The translations under genes and the position numbers were made by a program. The notes beneath the pieces were generated by a model, which saw nothing but the letters and a program-made list of their open reading frames with translations, was not told where the DNA came from and searched no databases. This document shows, in pieces, positions 9,842-18,518 of a stretch of 64,000 nucleotides of DNA. Positions within the stretch are counted from its first letter, which is position 1, and each line of letters opens with the position of its first letter. The DNA is from Hydrococcus rivularis NIES-593 (lineage in GTDB: Bacteria > Cyanobacteriota > Cyanobacteriia > Cyanobacteriales > Microcystaceae). Location of the stretch: the NCBI RefSeq assembly GCF_001904635.1, contig NZ_MRCB01000017.1, positions 1 through 64,000 of the forward strand, given 5' to 3'.

Positions 9842-11755
9842 ATGAGAATTTTAGTAGTCGAGGACGATAAATCTATCGCCGAGACTCTCGAAAGAGTTTT
9901 AGGCGAGCAACATTACGTCGTGGATGCAGCTACAGACGGCGAAATGGGTTGGGAACTGGTAGAGGTATTTGCCTACGATTTAATCGTGCTTGACGTAATG
10001 TTACCCAAACTCAACGGAATTGAGTTTTGCCAGCGCTTGCGATCGCCTCGCGATCGCACTCCCATCTTGCTGCTGACTGCTAAAAGCTCCAGTACCGATA
10101 AAACGATGGGATTAAATGCCGGAGCAGATGATTATGTCGTTAAACCGTTCGATCTTCCAGAATTACTAGCTCGCATTCGCGTCCTGCTGCGTCGGAAAAA
10201 TTCATTGATCCCTCCAGTTCTGGAATGGGGAGACTTGCGTCTCGATCCCAATACTTGCGAAGCTAGTTATGGCAGTCAGCCTCTACGCTTAACTCCCAAA
10301 GAATATCGATTGCTAGAGCTTTTTCTGCGCAACTCCCAGCAAGTGTTGACTCGCAATGCAATTCTGGAAAATCTCTGGTCGGCGGAAGAAACGCCAAGTG
10401 AAGATACGATTACCGCTCATATCAAAAGTCTGCGACAGAAACTCAAAAAGGCTGGAAGTCCGCCCGATGCGATCGCAACGGTTTATGGGATCGGATATCG
10501 GCTAAAATCATCTGCCCCAAGTAAATCGGAAGCGTCTTGTGCGCCATCTGCAACGGATAAACGCGCGATTTCTTCCTCGATCGCTATTTCCTACTCAGAC
10601 GCTACGCGATCGCGGATCGCCCAGCAAACTAAATCGGGATTAAAGGTCGTTTGGGAAAAGTTTCAAGGACAGACTAAAGCGAGAGTCACCATTTTAGAAC
10701 AAGCGACAGCAGCTTTGCGAGACAATGCTCTAGATGAAGACCTCCAACAACAAGCTAAAGCAGCAGCGCATAAATTGGCAGGAACCTTGGGCGTTTTTGG
10801 TTTTCCGGAGGGATCGCGTCTAGCAAAAGAAATAGAGCAGTTCTTCTCGAAGAAAACTATCGTTCCAACTCGAAGTTCCCATCTGTCTAGGCGAGTAGTA
10901 GCTCTGCGGCAGCTGTTAGAGGAATCATCTGCCACTCAGATAGCCGAACCGATAGCTCGTCATCGCTCGCCCGTTCTCCTAGTTATTAGTGACGATGCCA
11001 AAGCAGCGAGGCGTTTGGTCGAATTAGCTGTAGCATCGAAAATCCGCATTCGGCTAGTGCTAAGCTTAACAGCAGCCAAAGAGGCACTAGCTCATGGGTC
11101 TTTAGATGTAGTATTGCTGGTTTTTTCTCTGACCAATGCTGCCAAAGACAATCTCGCTGTTCTGGCCGACCTAATTAACCAAACGCCACCGACTCCAGTA
11201 CTCTTCTTGACGAATAGCGATAATTTAACCGTTCGGATCGAGGCGGCTCGATTGTGCGATCGCGCTTTTTTTCAGAAACTTCAACTACCAGAACGGGGAC
11301 TGGCCACAATGACCCAAGTCCTGAAGCAGATTCGCAGGAGAGTTGCCAAAGTCATGATAGTCGATGACGACCCGCAGATGCTATCCGTGATGAAAACATT
11401 ACTGGAAATTTGGGGAATTAAAGTGGCAACCTTAGAAGAGACATCAAGATTTTGGGAAACTTTAGCCAAATTTTCGCCAGATTTACTTATTCTTGACGTA
11501 GAAATGCCAATTTTTAACGGTATCGAACTGTGCCAAGTCGTGCGCAACGACCCTTATTGGTGCGGTTTGCCAATTGTGTTTGTCTCAGTTCACACTGACG
11601 AGGGCACGGCAAACCAGATCTTGAGAGCGGGTGGCGACGATCGCATCAGCAAGTCTCTCATCGGACCAGAGCTGGTGAATCGCATTCTCAATCGTCTCGA
11701 ACGAGTCCACACTCTACGAAGTTTAACAAACGCAAATAATCCTCAGTTGAGATAG
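9842..11755 (+). CDS. rfpB: FaRLiP DNA-binding response regulator RfpB
   Basis: 637 residues. Domains in order: CheY receiver (about 1-120; acidic pair at 8-9, phospho-acceptor D51 in LIVLDVMLP, KPFD near 100); OmpR/PhoB-type winged helix (about 125-225, ending TVYGIGYRL); an HPt-like helical domain (about 265-360, AHKLAGTLGVFG); a degenerate receiver (about 365-490, no clear aspartate pocket); and a C-terminal receiver (about 505-630, MIVDDDPQ, LLILDVEMP). This matches RfpB, the transcription activator of far-red clusters. It is followed after 12 bases by rfpA and lies between the PSI and PSII parts of the cluster. Confidence 0.92.
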   Translation: MRILVVEDDKSIAETLERVLGEQHYVVDAATDGEMGWELVEVFAYDLIVLDVMLPKLNGIEFCQRLRSPRDRTPILLLTAKSSSTDKTMGLNAGADDYVVKPFDLPELLARIRVLLRRKNSLIPPVLEWGDLRLDPNTCEASYGSQPLRLTPKEYRLLELFLRNSQQVLTRNAILENLWSAEETPSEDTITAHIKSLRQKLKKAGSPPDAIATVYGIGYRLKSSAPSKSEASCAPSATDKRAISSSIAISYSDATRSRIAQQTKSGLKVVWEKFQGQTKARVTILEQATAALRDNALDEDLQQQAKAAAHKLAGTLGVFGFPEGSRLAKEIEQFFSKKTIVPTRSSHLSRRVVALRQLLEESSATQIAEPIARHRSPVLLVISDDAKAARRLVELAVASKIRIRLVLSLTAAKEALAHGSLDVVLLVFSLTNAAKDNLAVLADLINQTPPTPVLFLTNSDNLTVRIEAARLCDRAFFQKLQLPERGLATMTQVLKQIRRRVAKVMIVDDDPQMLSVMKTLLEIWGIKVATLEETSRFWETLAKFSPDLLILDVEMPIFNGIELCQVVRNDPYWCGLPIVFVSVHTDEGTANQILRAGGDDRISKSLIGPELVNRILNRLERVHTLRSLTNANNPQLR

Positions 11756-11767
11756 AGACGCTCGCCG

Positions 11768-14371
11768 ATGGTCAAACCCAAAAAATCTCCCCAAAACGCC
11801 CTCTTATCGTCTAATTCTGCCTCTGGCAGGAAGGTTGAAAAAAAACACACCGCCGCCAGCTCCACCGGGCGACAGAACCTTGATTCCCTCGCCATTCTGT
11901 TGCACCGGATGACGAATCGCATCCGTCAATCGCTGGAATTGTCGGAGATTCTCTGTGCTACTGTCGCCGAAGTCCGCGACTTTTTAGAAACCGATCGCGT
12001 AATGGTTTATCGATTCGATCGAGATGGGAGTGGAGAAGTCGTTGCCGAATCGGTACGAAAGATGCGTCTACCATCCCTGCTCGGACAACATTTCCCAGCC
12101 CAAGACATTCCAGAAGAGATTCGAGAACTCTATCTCAAAGCACGCTTGCGATCGATTGTCGATGTTACCTCGCAACAAATCGGTTTGAGTCCCCTAGATT
12201 GCCCGGAAACGGGAGAGCCATTAGCCGAGGAAGATATCCGATTTCGACCGGTAGATCCCTGTCATGCAGAATATTTGACGGCGATGGGAGTAAAATCGTC
12301 GCTGGTAATCCCGATTTTACACGGCGAGCGCCTGTGGGGGCTGCTGGTCTCTCATCACAGTTTACCGCGACGGATGACGGAGCGAGAATTGCAGGTCGTG
12401 CAGTTAGTTGCCGACCAAGTATCGATCGCGATCGCTCACGCGATTTTGCTCGAAGGAACGCGCCTTCAAGCTCGACAAGAAGCAACGATCAACCGAGTAG
12501 CGACGCTGCTGCACTCCATGACTGAGATGCAGGTGCAACAAGCTCTCGAACAAACCGTCTCCGCTCTGGAGGGAGTGGGAGGTAGAGTGTGCATTGCCCC
12601 ACAACTGTTTGTCTGCGGGAAACAGCCATTGGCAACTCAGAAGTCGGAAGACAGAAGGATGGGGAGACGAAGCGATAAGAAGACTTGGGGACAATTAATC
12701 CAAAATTCTATTGAAGAGCATCCCGATTGGCAAGCATGGTTAGATAAAGAAGCTCAAGTTAGTCAAGAAAGCGAAGTTTGGGCGATCGCGGATTTACATC
12801 GAGCTTTATTGCCATCCGATTTGGCGAGTGCATTTCTGGCGGCTGGGATTCGCAGCGTGCTGATAATTCGCTTGCAATATCGGCAGCAGTTTTTGGGGTA
12901 TTTGAGTATTTTTAGAGAAGCGATCGACATTGAAATTTTCTGGGCGGGAAGACCCGATGGCGACGATCCGCGCAATCTACGTCCCAGACAATCTTTTGAG
13001 ACTTGGCGCGAGTTAAAGCAGGGGCAAGCGCGATCGTGGACTAGCTCGGAAATCGAACTCGCGCGATCGCTGGCAAACCACTTCGCCATGGCAATCCATC
13101 AATATGAATTATATCGACAAGTCCAGGCACTTAATGCCGATTTAGCTAAAGATATCGAAAGGCGCAAGCTTGCCGAGATCCAGATTTGTGCGTTGAATGC
13201 CGAACTAGAGCAACGAGTAGAAGAACGAACGGCCCAATTGCAGCGTGCCAATACTGAACTGATGCGGGAAATCGGAGAGCGCCAACAAGCAACAGCGTCT
13301 CTAGAACGACTCAGCCATCAAAACGAGTTAATCCTAAACTCGGCAGGCGAGGGAATCTTTGGATTGGATCTTCAGGGAAAAACCACCTTCGTCAATCCCG
13401 CAGCCGCCAGAATGCTGGGATATGAAGTCGAAGAACTCGTCGATCGATACATGCATGCGGTCTTAAAACACTCGAAGCCAGATGGAACTCCCTATCTGCC
13501 AAAAGAAAGCCCCATCCATGCCACTCTGTCCGTCGGAGAAGTCCATCACATTGCCGAGGAGATCTTTTGGCGGCGGGATGGATCTAGTTTCGCCGTCGAG
13601 TACGTCAGCACCCCAATCCGAGAACAAGGCGCGATCGTCGGTGCAGTGGTCATCTTCAAAGACATTACAGAGCGACAGATCGTAGAGCGGATGAAGGATG
13701 AATTTGTCTCTGTCGTAAGTCATGAATTGCGAACGCCCTTAACTTCTATTCGCAGCGCCTTGGGCGTACTCATGAGCGGTCGGCTCAACGCCCAACCCAT
13801 CAAAAGTCAGCGCCTGCTAGAAATTGCCTTTGAGAATTCTAATCGCTTGGTGCGCTTGCTCGACAATATCCTCGATCTAGAGCGCATCAAATCCGGTAAA
13901 GTGACGATGGAAAAACGGCCTTGCCGAGCTGCCGACCTCATGGCGCAGGCGGTGGAAGTGATGCAGGCAATGGCGGAAAAAGCCGAAATCCGCCTCTGTG
14001 TCATGCCAGTACCGATTCAGCTCTGGGCAGATCCCGATCGCATCATCCAAACCCTAACCAATTTGCTCAGTAACGCGATTAAATTTTCGCCACCCAACAC
14101 CACTGTTTTACTATCTGCCGAGTTGCAAGACGAGCAAACGGTCTTATTTCGCATCCAAGATCGGGGGCGAGGCATTCCTAGCGATAAATTGGAAACGATC
14201 TTCGATCGCTTTGAGCAAGTCGATGCCTCTGATTCGCGCCATCAGGGAGGCACGGGTTTGGGATTAGCTATTTGCAGAAGCATCGTACAACAGCATGGCG
14301 GTCAGATCTGGGCTGAGAGTACTCTAGGAGAAGGCAGCACTTTCTACTTCACGTTGCCCATTAGTCATTAG
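11768..14371 (+). CDS. rfpA: Knotless phytochrome histidine kinase RfpA
   Basis: 867 residues. No N-terminal PAS/knot; the bilin-binding GAF domain (about 40-225) carries the DIP motif at 113-115 (FPAQDIPEEIRELY) and the candidate bilin cysteine C165 in DPCHAEYLTAMGVKSSLV. A PHY/GAF-like region follows (about 235-440), then a coiled coil, a PAS domain (about 520-640), HisKA with H652 in VVSHELRTPLTSI, and a HATPase domain (GRGIPSDKLETIFDRFEQVD, GGTGLGLAI). RfpA senses far-red versus red light and phosphorylates RfpC/RfpB in known FaRLiP systems. Located between rfpB and rfpC. Confidence 0.93.
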   Translation: MVKPKKSPQNALLSSNSASGRKVEKKHTAASSTGRQNLDSLAILLHRMTNRIRQSLELSEILCATVAEVRDFLETDRVMVYRFDRDGSGEVVAESVRKMRLPSLLGQHFPAQDIPEEIRELYLKARLRSIVDVTSQQIGLSPLDCPETGEPLAEEDIRFRPVDPCHAEYLTAMGVKSSLVIPILHGERLWGLLVSHHSLPRRMTERELQVVQLVADQVSIAIAHAILLEGTRLQARQEATINRVATLLHSMTEMQVQQALEQTVSALEGVGGRVCIAPQLFVCGKQPLATQKSEDRRMGRRSDKKTWGQLIQNSIEEHPDWQAWLDKEAQVSQESEVWAIADLHRALLPSDLASAFLAAGIRSVLIIRLQYRQQFLGYLSIFREAIDIEIFWAGRPDGDDPRNLRPRQSFETWRELKQGQARSWTSSEIELARSLANHFAMAIHQYELYRQVQALNADLAKDIERRKLAEIQICALNAELEQRVEERTAQLQRANTELMREIGERQQATASLERLSHQNELILNSAGEGIFGLDLQGKTTFVNPAAARMLGYEVEELVDRYMHAVLKHSKPDGTPYLPKESPIHATLSVGEVHHIAEEIFWRRDGSSFAVEYVSTPIREQGAIVGAVVIFKDITERQIVERMKDEFVSVVSHELRTPLTSIRSALGVLMSGRLNAQPIKSQRLLEIAFENSNRLVRLLDNILDLERIKSGKVTMEKRPCRAADLMAQAVEVMQAMAEKAEIRLCVMPVPIQLWADPDRIIQTLTNLLSNAIKFSPPNTTVLLSAELQDEQTVLFRIQDRGRGIPSDKLETIFDRFEQVDASDSRHQGGTGLGLAICRSIVQQHGGQIWAESTLGEGSTFYFTLPISH

Positions 14372-14422
14372 TGACTAATAACCAATTAATAGTCAGACTC
14401 TAATTACGAATTGGAGTTAATC

Positions 14423-14791
14423 ATGCGTATCCTGATTATTGATGACGAAGACGATATCCGGGAAGCAACCCAGATCTGTCTGGAAGTAACAGGGGATTGG
14501 GAGGTACTGACAGCTAGTTCGGGCAGGGAGGGATTAGCCAAAGCAGCAGCCGAACAACCCGATGCTATTCTTCTAGATGTGATGATGCCCGATATGGACG
14601 GCCTGGCCACTTTGGAGAAATTGCAAGCCTCTCCGGCTACCAACAGGATTCCCGTCATTTTGCTTACTGCCAAAGCCCAGCCTGCCGAACAACGTCGATT
14701 TAGCCAGCTAGATGTAGCAGCCGTGATTCTCAAGCCCTACGATCCTTTTACGCTCTCCGACCAAGTGATCGACGCTTTAAAGACAGGATAA
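14423..14791 (+). CDS. rfpC: CheY-like phosphotransfer response regulator RfpC
   Basis: 122 residues from the ATG at 14423, which has GGAG 8 bases upstream. A single receiver domain: acidic pocket DDED at 7-10, phospho-acceptor D52 in AILLDVMMPDMDG, T/K switch residues in VILLTAKA and VILKPYD. No output domain. In known FaRLiP systems RfpC relays phosphate between RfpA and RfpB. Third gene of the rfp group, about 50 bases after rfpA; an inverted repeat (TTAGTCATTAGTGACTAA) lies in the gap. Confidence 0.9.
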   Translation: MRILIIDDEDDIREATQICLEVTGDWEVLTASSGREGLAKAAAEQPDAILLDVMMPDMDGLATLEKLQASPATNRIPVILLTAKAQPAEQRRFSQLDVAAVILKPYDPFTLSDQVIDALKTG

Positions 14792-14989
14792 AATTTGACG
14801 GAAAAATTCAGGATCTAACTGTATCTAAAAACTATTTTAACCACTACTTTGCAGTCATTCTGTTTGACGACAGTTAGACAACAGCAATCCGCCCCTCGAT
14901 GTTCTATCGCTGCCTCATAGAGAAAGTCGTCTTGCATACGACTGCATAACATTTGAGTTCATTAAAACTGAGATCTTGTGCTTTTTTTG

Positions 14990-15117
14990 ACAACTGCTGT
15001 TGCAATTAATTTCTTGTCCGATCGAAAAAGTCTTTTTTAGAAGACTCGATAGGAATTTCAGTCGATTTTAATCGAGTTGGCATTAACGCCTAGAACTTGA
15101 GTTCTAGGCGTTGATGC
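14990..15117 (-). repeat. Structured dispersed repeat, copy 2
   Basis: On the minus strand: hairpin CGCCTAGAACT/AGTTCTAGGCG (perfect, 2-base loop), then TTAATGCC, TCGATTAAAATCGACTGAAATTCC, a hairpin GAGTCTTCT/AAAGACT, TTCGATCGGACAAGAAATTAATT and GCAGTTGT. It aligns with copy 3 over most of its length and with copy 1 over all of it. It lies just after rfpC and, with copy 3 in opposite orientation, brackets the 15.1-19.5 kb redox block. Nothing else gene-like is seen in 14792-15154. Confidence 0.65.
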
Positions 15118-15154
15118 TTGAGCAATAAGCCGGAAAATTCATTTCCTGGCGACT

Positions 15155-15745
15155 TTAAAAATACCCTTGCTTAGCGTAAGGATAACTCCAAAGCGTCACT
15201 TGCAAAACAATTGATTTAAACCATGCCTGGTACATCTTCTCGACTTCTTCAGAACTGTTCCCCTTCTTGGCTAAAAAGGGCTTAATTGTTGCTGTAATTG
15301 GATAGATGAAGGCAATCATGTATCGAAGTCCGATGTGAGGAACGGATTGAACGTGGTCTGTCTGACCTTTTTTTTCCTGGGTGTGCCGTAGACCAATCTC
15401 TTGCTGATAGTTTAACCAATCGCGATCGTAGGGGCGCTGACAAGTATCCAAAATCCACTGACCGAAGCGCTTGCGAACAGCCATAAGATATTCTTCAATT
15501 AGCTTTCCATCAGGCGTGCTAAAGTAACGAATTAAATGAGGATGAGAGCCGACAAAAGAGTACCACACATCAAGCACATCCTCAACCCGATCTTGAAGCA
15601 CTTCACCAGCTAAGTGCAAATACTTTTCATCTTCCTCTGTAAAAAGCACGGTTTTTTTGATGAGTTCAAAGTCTTCCATCGAGATTGGGGACTTGGCTAC
15701 TGTCTCAGTACCGTAGGTATAGCCAGGGATTGCTGCAGTCGTCAT
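15155..15745 (-). CDS. Protoglobin-domain heme protein
   Basis: 196 residues, the typical length of a single-domain protoglobin. Matches: IPGYTYGTETVAKSPISMEDFELIKKTVLFTEEDEKYLHLAGEVL at the N-terminus, then WYSFVGSHPHLIRYFSTPDG, IGLRHTQEKKGQTDHV with the likely proximal histidine region, and a C-terminal helix with WSYPYAKQGYF. Protoglobins bind O2, CO or NO at heme and act as sensors or carriers; here there is no attached signalling domain. It is divergent from the Dps-like gene and sits inside the far-red cluster, next to rfpC. A role in far-red acclimation is inference only. Confidence 0.82.
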   Translation of the reverse strand: MTTAAIPGYTYGTETVAKSPISMEDFELIKKTVLFTEEDEKYLHLAGEVLQDRVEDVLDVWYSFVGSHPHLIRYFSTPDGKLIEEYLMAVRKRFGQWILDTCQRPYDRDWLNYQQEIGLRHTQEKKGQTDHVQSVPHIGLRYMIAFIYPITATIKPFLAKKGNSSEEVEKMYQAWFKSIVLQVTLWSYPYAKQGYF

Positions 15746-16167
15746 TTTTACCTCCTCTTAATTTGAGAGGACAATGGATTCCAGTTGAACTGGTTTTTGT
15801 GCGTCGGTGCAAACTTCTAAATTTACAGAAAATTTAGATAGTCTAAAAATTTTGTTCGATAAGCTACAGATTTTTATAATACTTTTATGATAGAGAAAAG
15901 CCAAAAAAAATTTTTTTAATTTTTGTATCAAAAATCACACATTATCTTGGCATCCGTACAACATTGAAGTAAGCAGATATACAAACTCATTACGAGTTTG
16001 GGTTTGTGAATCAAAGAAGCACGATCGCAACAGCGATCGGCTGAAGGGACTTGCTTGATCTTAAACTCGGCGATCGCGCGTTAACTGCCGATCCACTATC
16101 AAGTTAATTCATGACTACCTGGTTTAAAAAATTCTTTTTTACAAATTTATTTAAGAGGAGAACGACC
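15746..16167. promoter_or_regulatory. Divergent promoter region, protoglobin / Dps-like operon
   Basis: About 420 bases between divergent genes. AT-rich from 15810 to 15950. An inverted repeat CAAACTC-TACGA-type spacer-GAGTTTG lies at 15982-16000. AGAGGAG is the ribosome site of the Dps-like gene just before 16168; an in-frame upstream TG-start extension to 16111 is not favoured. No gene is seen. Confidence 0.35.
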
Positions 16168-16746
16168 ATGGCACAAGTTGCACAGCAAGTTGTAAGAGAT
16201 ACTGGTGTCAATACCGAAGAACTGCTCAAGAAACTGGTTCGCGCAGCAGCAGCTGAGTTTACTACCTACTACTACTACACGATCCTCCGGGTAAACGCCA
16301 TTGGTTTTGAAGGCGAAGGACTCAAAGAAATTATCGAAGATGCTCGCTTAGAAGACCGAAATCATTTTGAAGCGCTGGTACCCCGAATTTACGAGCTAGG
16401 CGGCGAATTGCCCAGAGATATTCGGGATTTTGCCAACGATGCCGCTTGTCCCGATGCATACCTTCCCCAGAACCCACGAGATGTCAAGGAGATGCTCAAA
16501 GTACTGGTAGAAGCCGAACGTTGCGCTATCAGAGTTTATACAGATATCTGCAATATGACTTTCGGCAAAGATCATCGCACCTACGAGCTATCCCTCGCTA
16601 TCCTCAACGAGGAAATCGAACACGAAGCCTGGTTCTCCGAGTTTCTGGGCGAAGGACCCTCCGGTCATATCCGCCGGGGTTCGCCTGGGGAATCTCCCTA
16701 TACTTCCCGCTTCTTGGTAGTACCCAACCACCATCAGAAAGCATAA
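16168..16746 (+). CDS. Dps-like ferritin-family protein
   Basis: 192 residues from the ATG at 16168 (AAGAGGAG 9 bases upstream). It has the four-helix ferritin-like pattern: [64 protein letters not shown], then [17 protein letters not shown] and [20 protein letters not shown]. The E...ExxxH and EEIEHEAWF segments are the usual iron ligands of a Dps-like/bacterioferritin-like protein that oxidises iron with peroxide and protects DNA. It starts a three-gene operon with a Rieske protein and a pentapeptide-repeat protein. Confidence 0.85.
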   Translation: MAQVAQQVVRDTGVNTEELLKKLVRAAAAEFTTYYYYTILRVNAIGFEGEGLKEIIEDARLEDRNHFEALVPRIYELGGELPRDIRDFANDAACPDAYLPQNPRDVKEMLKVLVEAERCAIRVYTDICNMTFGKDHRTYELSLAILNEEIEHEAWFSEFLGEGPSGHIRRGSPGESPYTSRFLVVPNHHQKA

Positions 16747-16813
16747 ATAAAAGCTGAAGAGAAGGGTGAAGGTTGAAGAGATTTTCAGACTTTATCCTTC
16801 GCCCTTGAATGCT

Positions 16814-17182
16814 ATGAGCGAGTTCGTTAAAGTAGCAAAAGTCAGCGAGGTGCTTCCAGACAGTCTACTAGCTGTTGAAATTAACGGTCAGCGCCTGCTC
16901 CTAGTCAACTTAGGTCAAGAATTTTATGCGATCGATGCCCGATGTCCCCATCGAAATGGTCCTCTGGAGAAAGGGCATTTGTATGAGAACGAAGGCATTA
17001 TCGAATGCCCTTGGCATTATTACCGTTATGACGTGAGGACTGGGAAAAATCTCTATCCCCGCAATGTTTATCCGGCCGATCTTACTTATTTAGAGCGAGA
17101 TTTAAAACCTTTGCAACACTATCGGGTGCGGGTGGAAGGCGATGAGATCTTGGTTGAGTTTCACGGAGATCGAAAGGAATGA
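16814..17182 (+). CDS. Rieske [2Fe-2S] domain protein
   Basis: 122 residues from ATG 16814; a GTG start at 16766 would add 16 residues, and neither has a strong ribosome site. The two Rieske ligand motifs are present: C-P-H-R-N-G-P-L and C-P-W-H-Y-Y-R-Y-D, separated by about 20 residues. It is a small soluble ferredoxin of the nitrite-reductase small subunit/dioxygenase type and should carry electrons. It overlaps the next gene by 4 bases (ATGA) and follows the Dps-like gene, so a role in an iron/oxidative response operon is likely but unproven. Confidence 0.87.
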   Translation: MSEFVKVAKVSEVLPDSLLAVEINGQRLLLVNLGQEFYAIDARCPHRNGPLEKGHLYENEGIIECPWHYYRYDVRTGKNLYPRNVYPADLTYLERDLKPLQHYRVRVEGDEILVEFHGDRKE

Positions 17183-17727
17183 GCGCGAATTTTTTCTCCT
17201 TTCAAGGGAGAGCATATCAAGACGACATGGACGTGGCAGAATTGGTAAGCCGATATGCACGAGGAGAAAGGAATTTTCACGAAATCAACCTCAATGGGGT
17301 AAGTCTGTGGAAAATAAACCTCAGCGAGGCAGACTTAAGCGGAGCAGATTTGATTGGGGCAGATTTGAGTCAGGCAAACCTGAGAGGGATAAACCTCAAT
17401 AGTGCTAATTTAACAGGAGCTAACCTGCAAGGTGCTAATTTAATTGATGCCAAGTTGATTCTGACAACTCTGCGCGGCGCTAATCTGGAGCGGGCAGAAT
17501 TAAGTAAAGCCAATTTGACTCAGGCAGACTTAAGCTGGGCAAATCTGAGCGAAGCTAACTTAAGCGCGGCTAATTTGGGTGAAGCTAACTTAAATGGAAC
17601 AAAATTGAGTTTGGTTATTCTGCGGGGAGCCAACCTGAAGCAGGCAAAAGTTGATTTAAGGAATGCAGACATACCCGACTTAAATCTAGCTTGGACGATT
17701 ATGCCCGATGGCACCATCCATAAGTAA
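17179..17727 (+). CDS. Pentapeptide-repeat protein
   Basis: 182 residues. From about residue 43 the protein is a run of about 23 pentapeptide repeats of form A(D/N)Lxx, giving a right-handed quadrilateral beta helix. The N-terminal 40 residues (YQDDMDVAELVSRYARGERNFHEINLNGV) are a short non-repeat cap. The end TIMPDGTIHK is common among cyanobacterial members. No signal peptide is obvious. The start overlaps the Rieske gene stop, implying coupled translation. Function unknown. Confidence 0.88.
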   Translation: MSANFFSFQGRAYQDDMDVAELVSRYARGERNFHEINLNGVSLWKINLSEADLSGADLIGADLSQANLRGINLNSANLTGANLQGANLIDAKLILTTLRGANLERAELSKANLTQADLSWANLSEANLSAANLGEANLNGTKLSLVILRGANLKQAKVDLRNADIPDLNLAWTIMPDGTIHK

Positions 17728-17730
17728 ACT

Positions 17731-17750
17731 ACTCCCGATAAATCGGGAGC
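17731..17750 (+). terminator. Hairpin after the pentapeptide-repeat gene
   Basis: CTCCCGAT/ATCGGGAG inverted repeat starting 4 bases after the pentapeptide-repeat stop. It has a very short loop and is followed by CTTCCTATG rather than a long T run, so it may be a repeat-type hairpin that still ends or stabilises the transcript. Confidence 0.45.
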
Positions 17751-17773
17751 TTCCTATGTGATATCAAATCTGT

Positions 17774-17862
17774 GTAGCGTGCGCGTAAGCGCATACGTCC
17801 TGCTCGCGAGCAGGATGTAAAGTGCTCCGCACCCGCTACGCTTTCCGCACTACTAGGTATTG
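17774..17862. repeat. Cluster of overlapping palindromes
   Basis: Several palindromes follow each other: GTGCGCGTAAGCGCAT, then the perfect TCCTGCTCGCGAGCAGGA at 17798-17815, and outer partly pairing GTAGCG...CGCTAC arms. It looks like a REP/short palindromic repeat of the kind scattered in cyanobacterial genomes. The remaining bases up to 18400 show no gene. Confidence 0.5.
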
Positions 17863-18401
17863 CGGTTGTTTACCGGATTTAATATGACTTGCCATCGTGA
17901 ATGGGAAGGATCGCTTTCATCTTATGAGCGATGCTATGGTAACGGTGGGTTGGCTGCATCGAAGCTACTCGCTCTTGGATAGATCGATCGGCAATCTTTT
18001 TTCTTAACTTCACGATCGCATCAATAATTGCCTCTATTGCTAGTTTTGCAACAAAAAAAGTTGCTAAAGCTAAGTTGCTAAAGCTAATTGTTAGCGATCG
18101 CTCTCTTGGCAGAAATTTTTAAATATTAGTATTAAAAAACTCAAGCTTATAAGAGGAAAGTGAATATAATTGCCTTATTAAAATTATTTTTCATTCATAT
18201 AAGCAATAAATCGCTATCTTTGCTGTTTGACTTTAGCAAGATGAATATTGCTAAACTAGCAAGCAATGACTTAAACAACATTTTTGTTGTTTAACTAAGG
18301 ATGAGATACTAAAAAGTTAAACAACGAAACGATAAGCAGGGAAAATCTAAATACTTGGAAATAATCTAAGGACTCCTGGCTGACTTTTTTCCTCGCCTTC
18401 T

Positions 18402-18437
18402 AACCGCTGCCGTCGTGAGGCGCGGTAGCGGTTTTCT
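18402..18437 (+). terminator. Intrinsic terminator or attenuator ahead of the flavoprotein gene
   Basis: AACCGCTGCC/GGTAGCGGTT arms (10 bp, one G-T wobble), 12-base loop, then TTTTCTTC. It stands about 80 bases before the flavoprotein start and about 670 bases after the previous gene. It could therefore end a short leader transcript or act as an attenuator. Confidence 0.5.
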
Positions 18438-18518
18438 TCAAATCAATATATGCAAGTTCAATATGTGCATGTGAAAGTCGGAGGGGCAAAACAACTAGAG
18501 TTTAGACTAAGTAGGACT

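Noticed and set aside
14792-15154. CRISPR-like or tRNA-like structure near repeat copy 2
   Set aside because: The hairpins are not regularly spaced with unique spacers and do not fold as a cloverleaf; they match the other repeat copies instead.
16111-16167. Upstream extension of the Dps-like gene
   Set aside because: The extension is Phe/Lys-rich and lacks a ribosome site; the ATG at 16168 has AGAGGAG and a normal Dps-like start.
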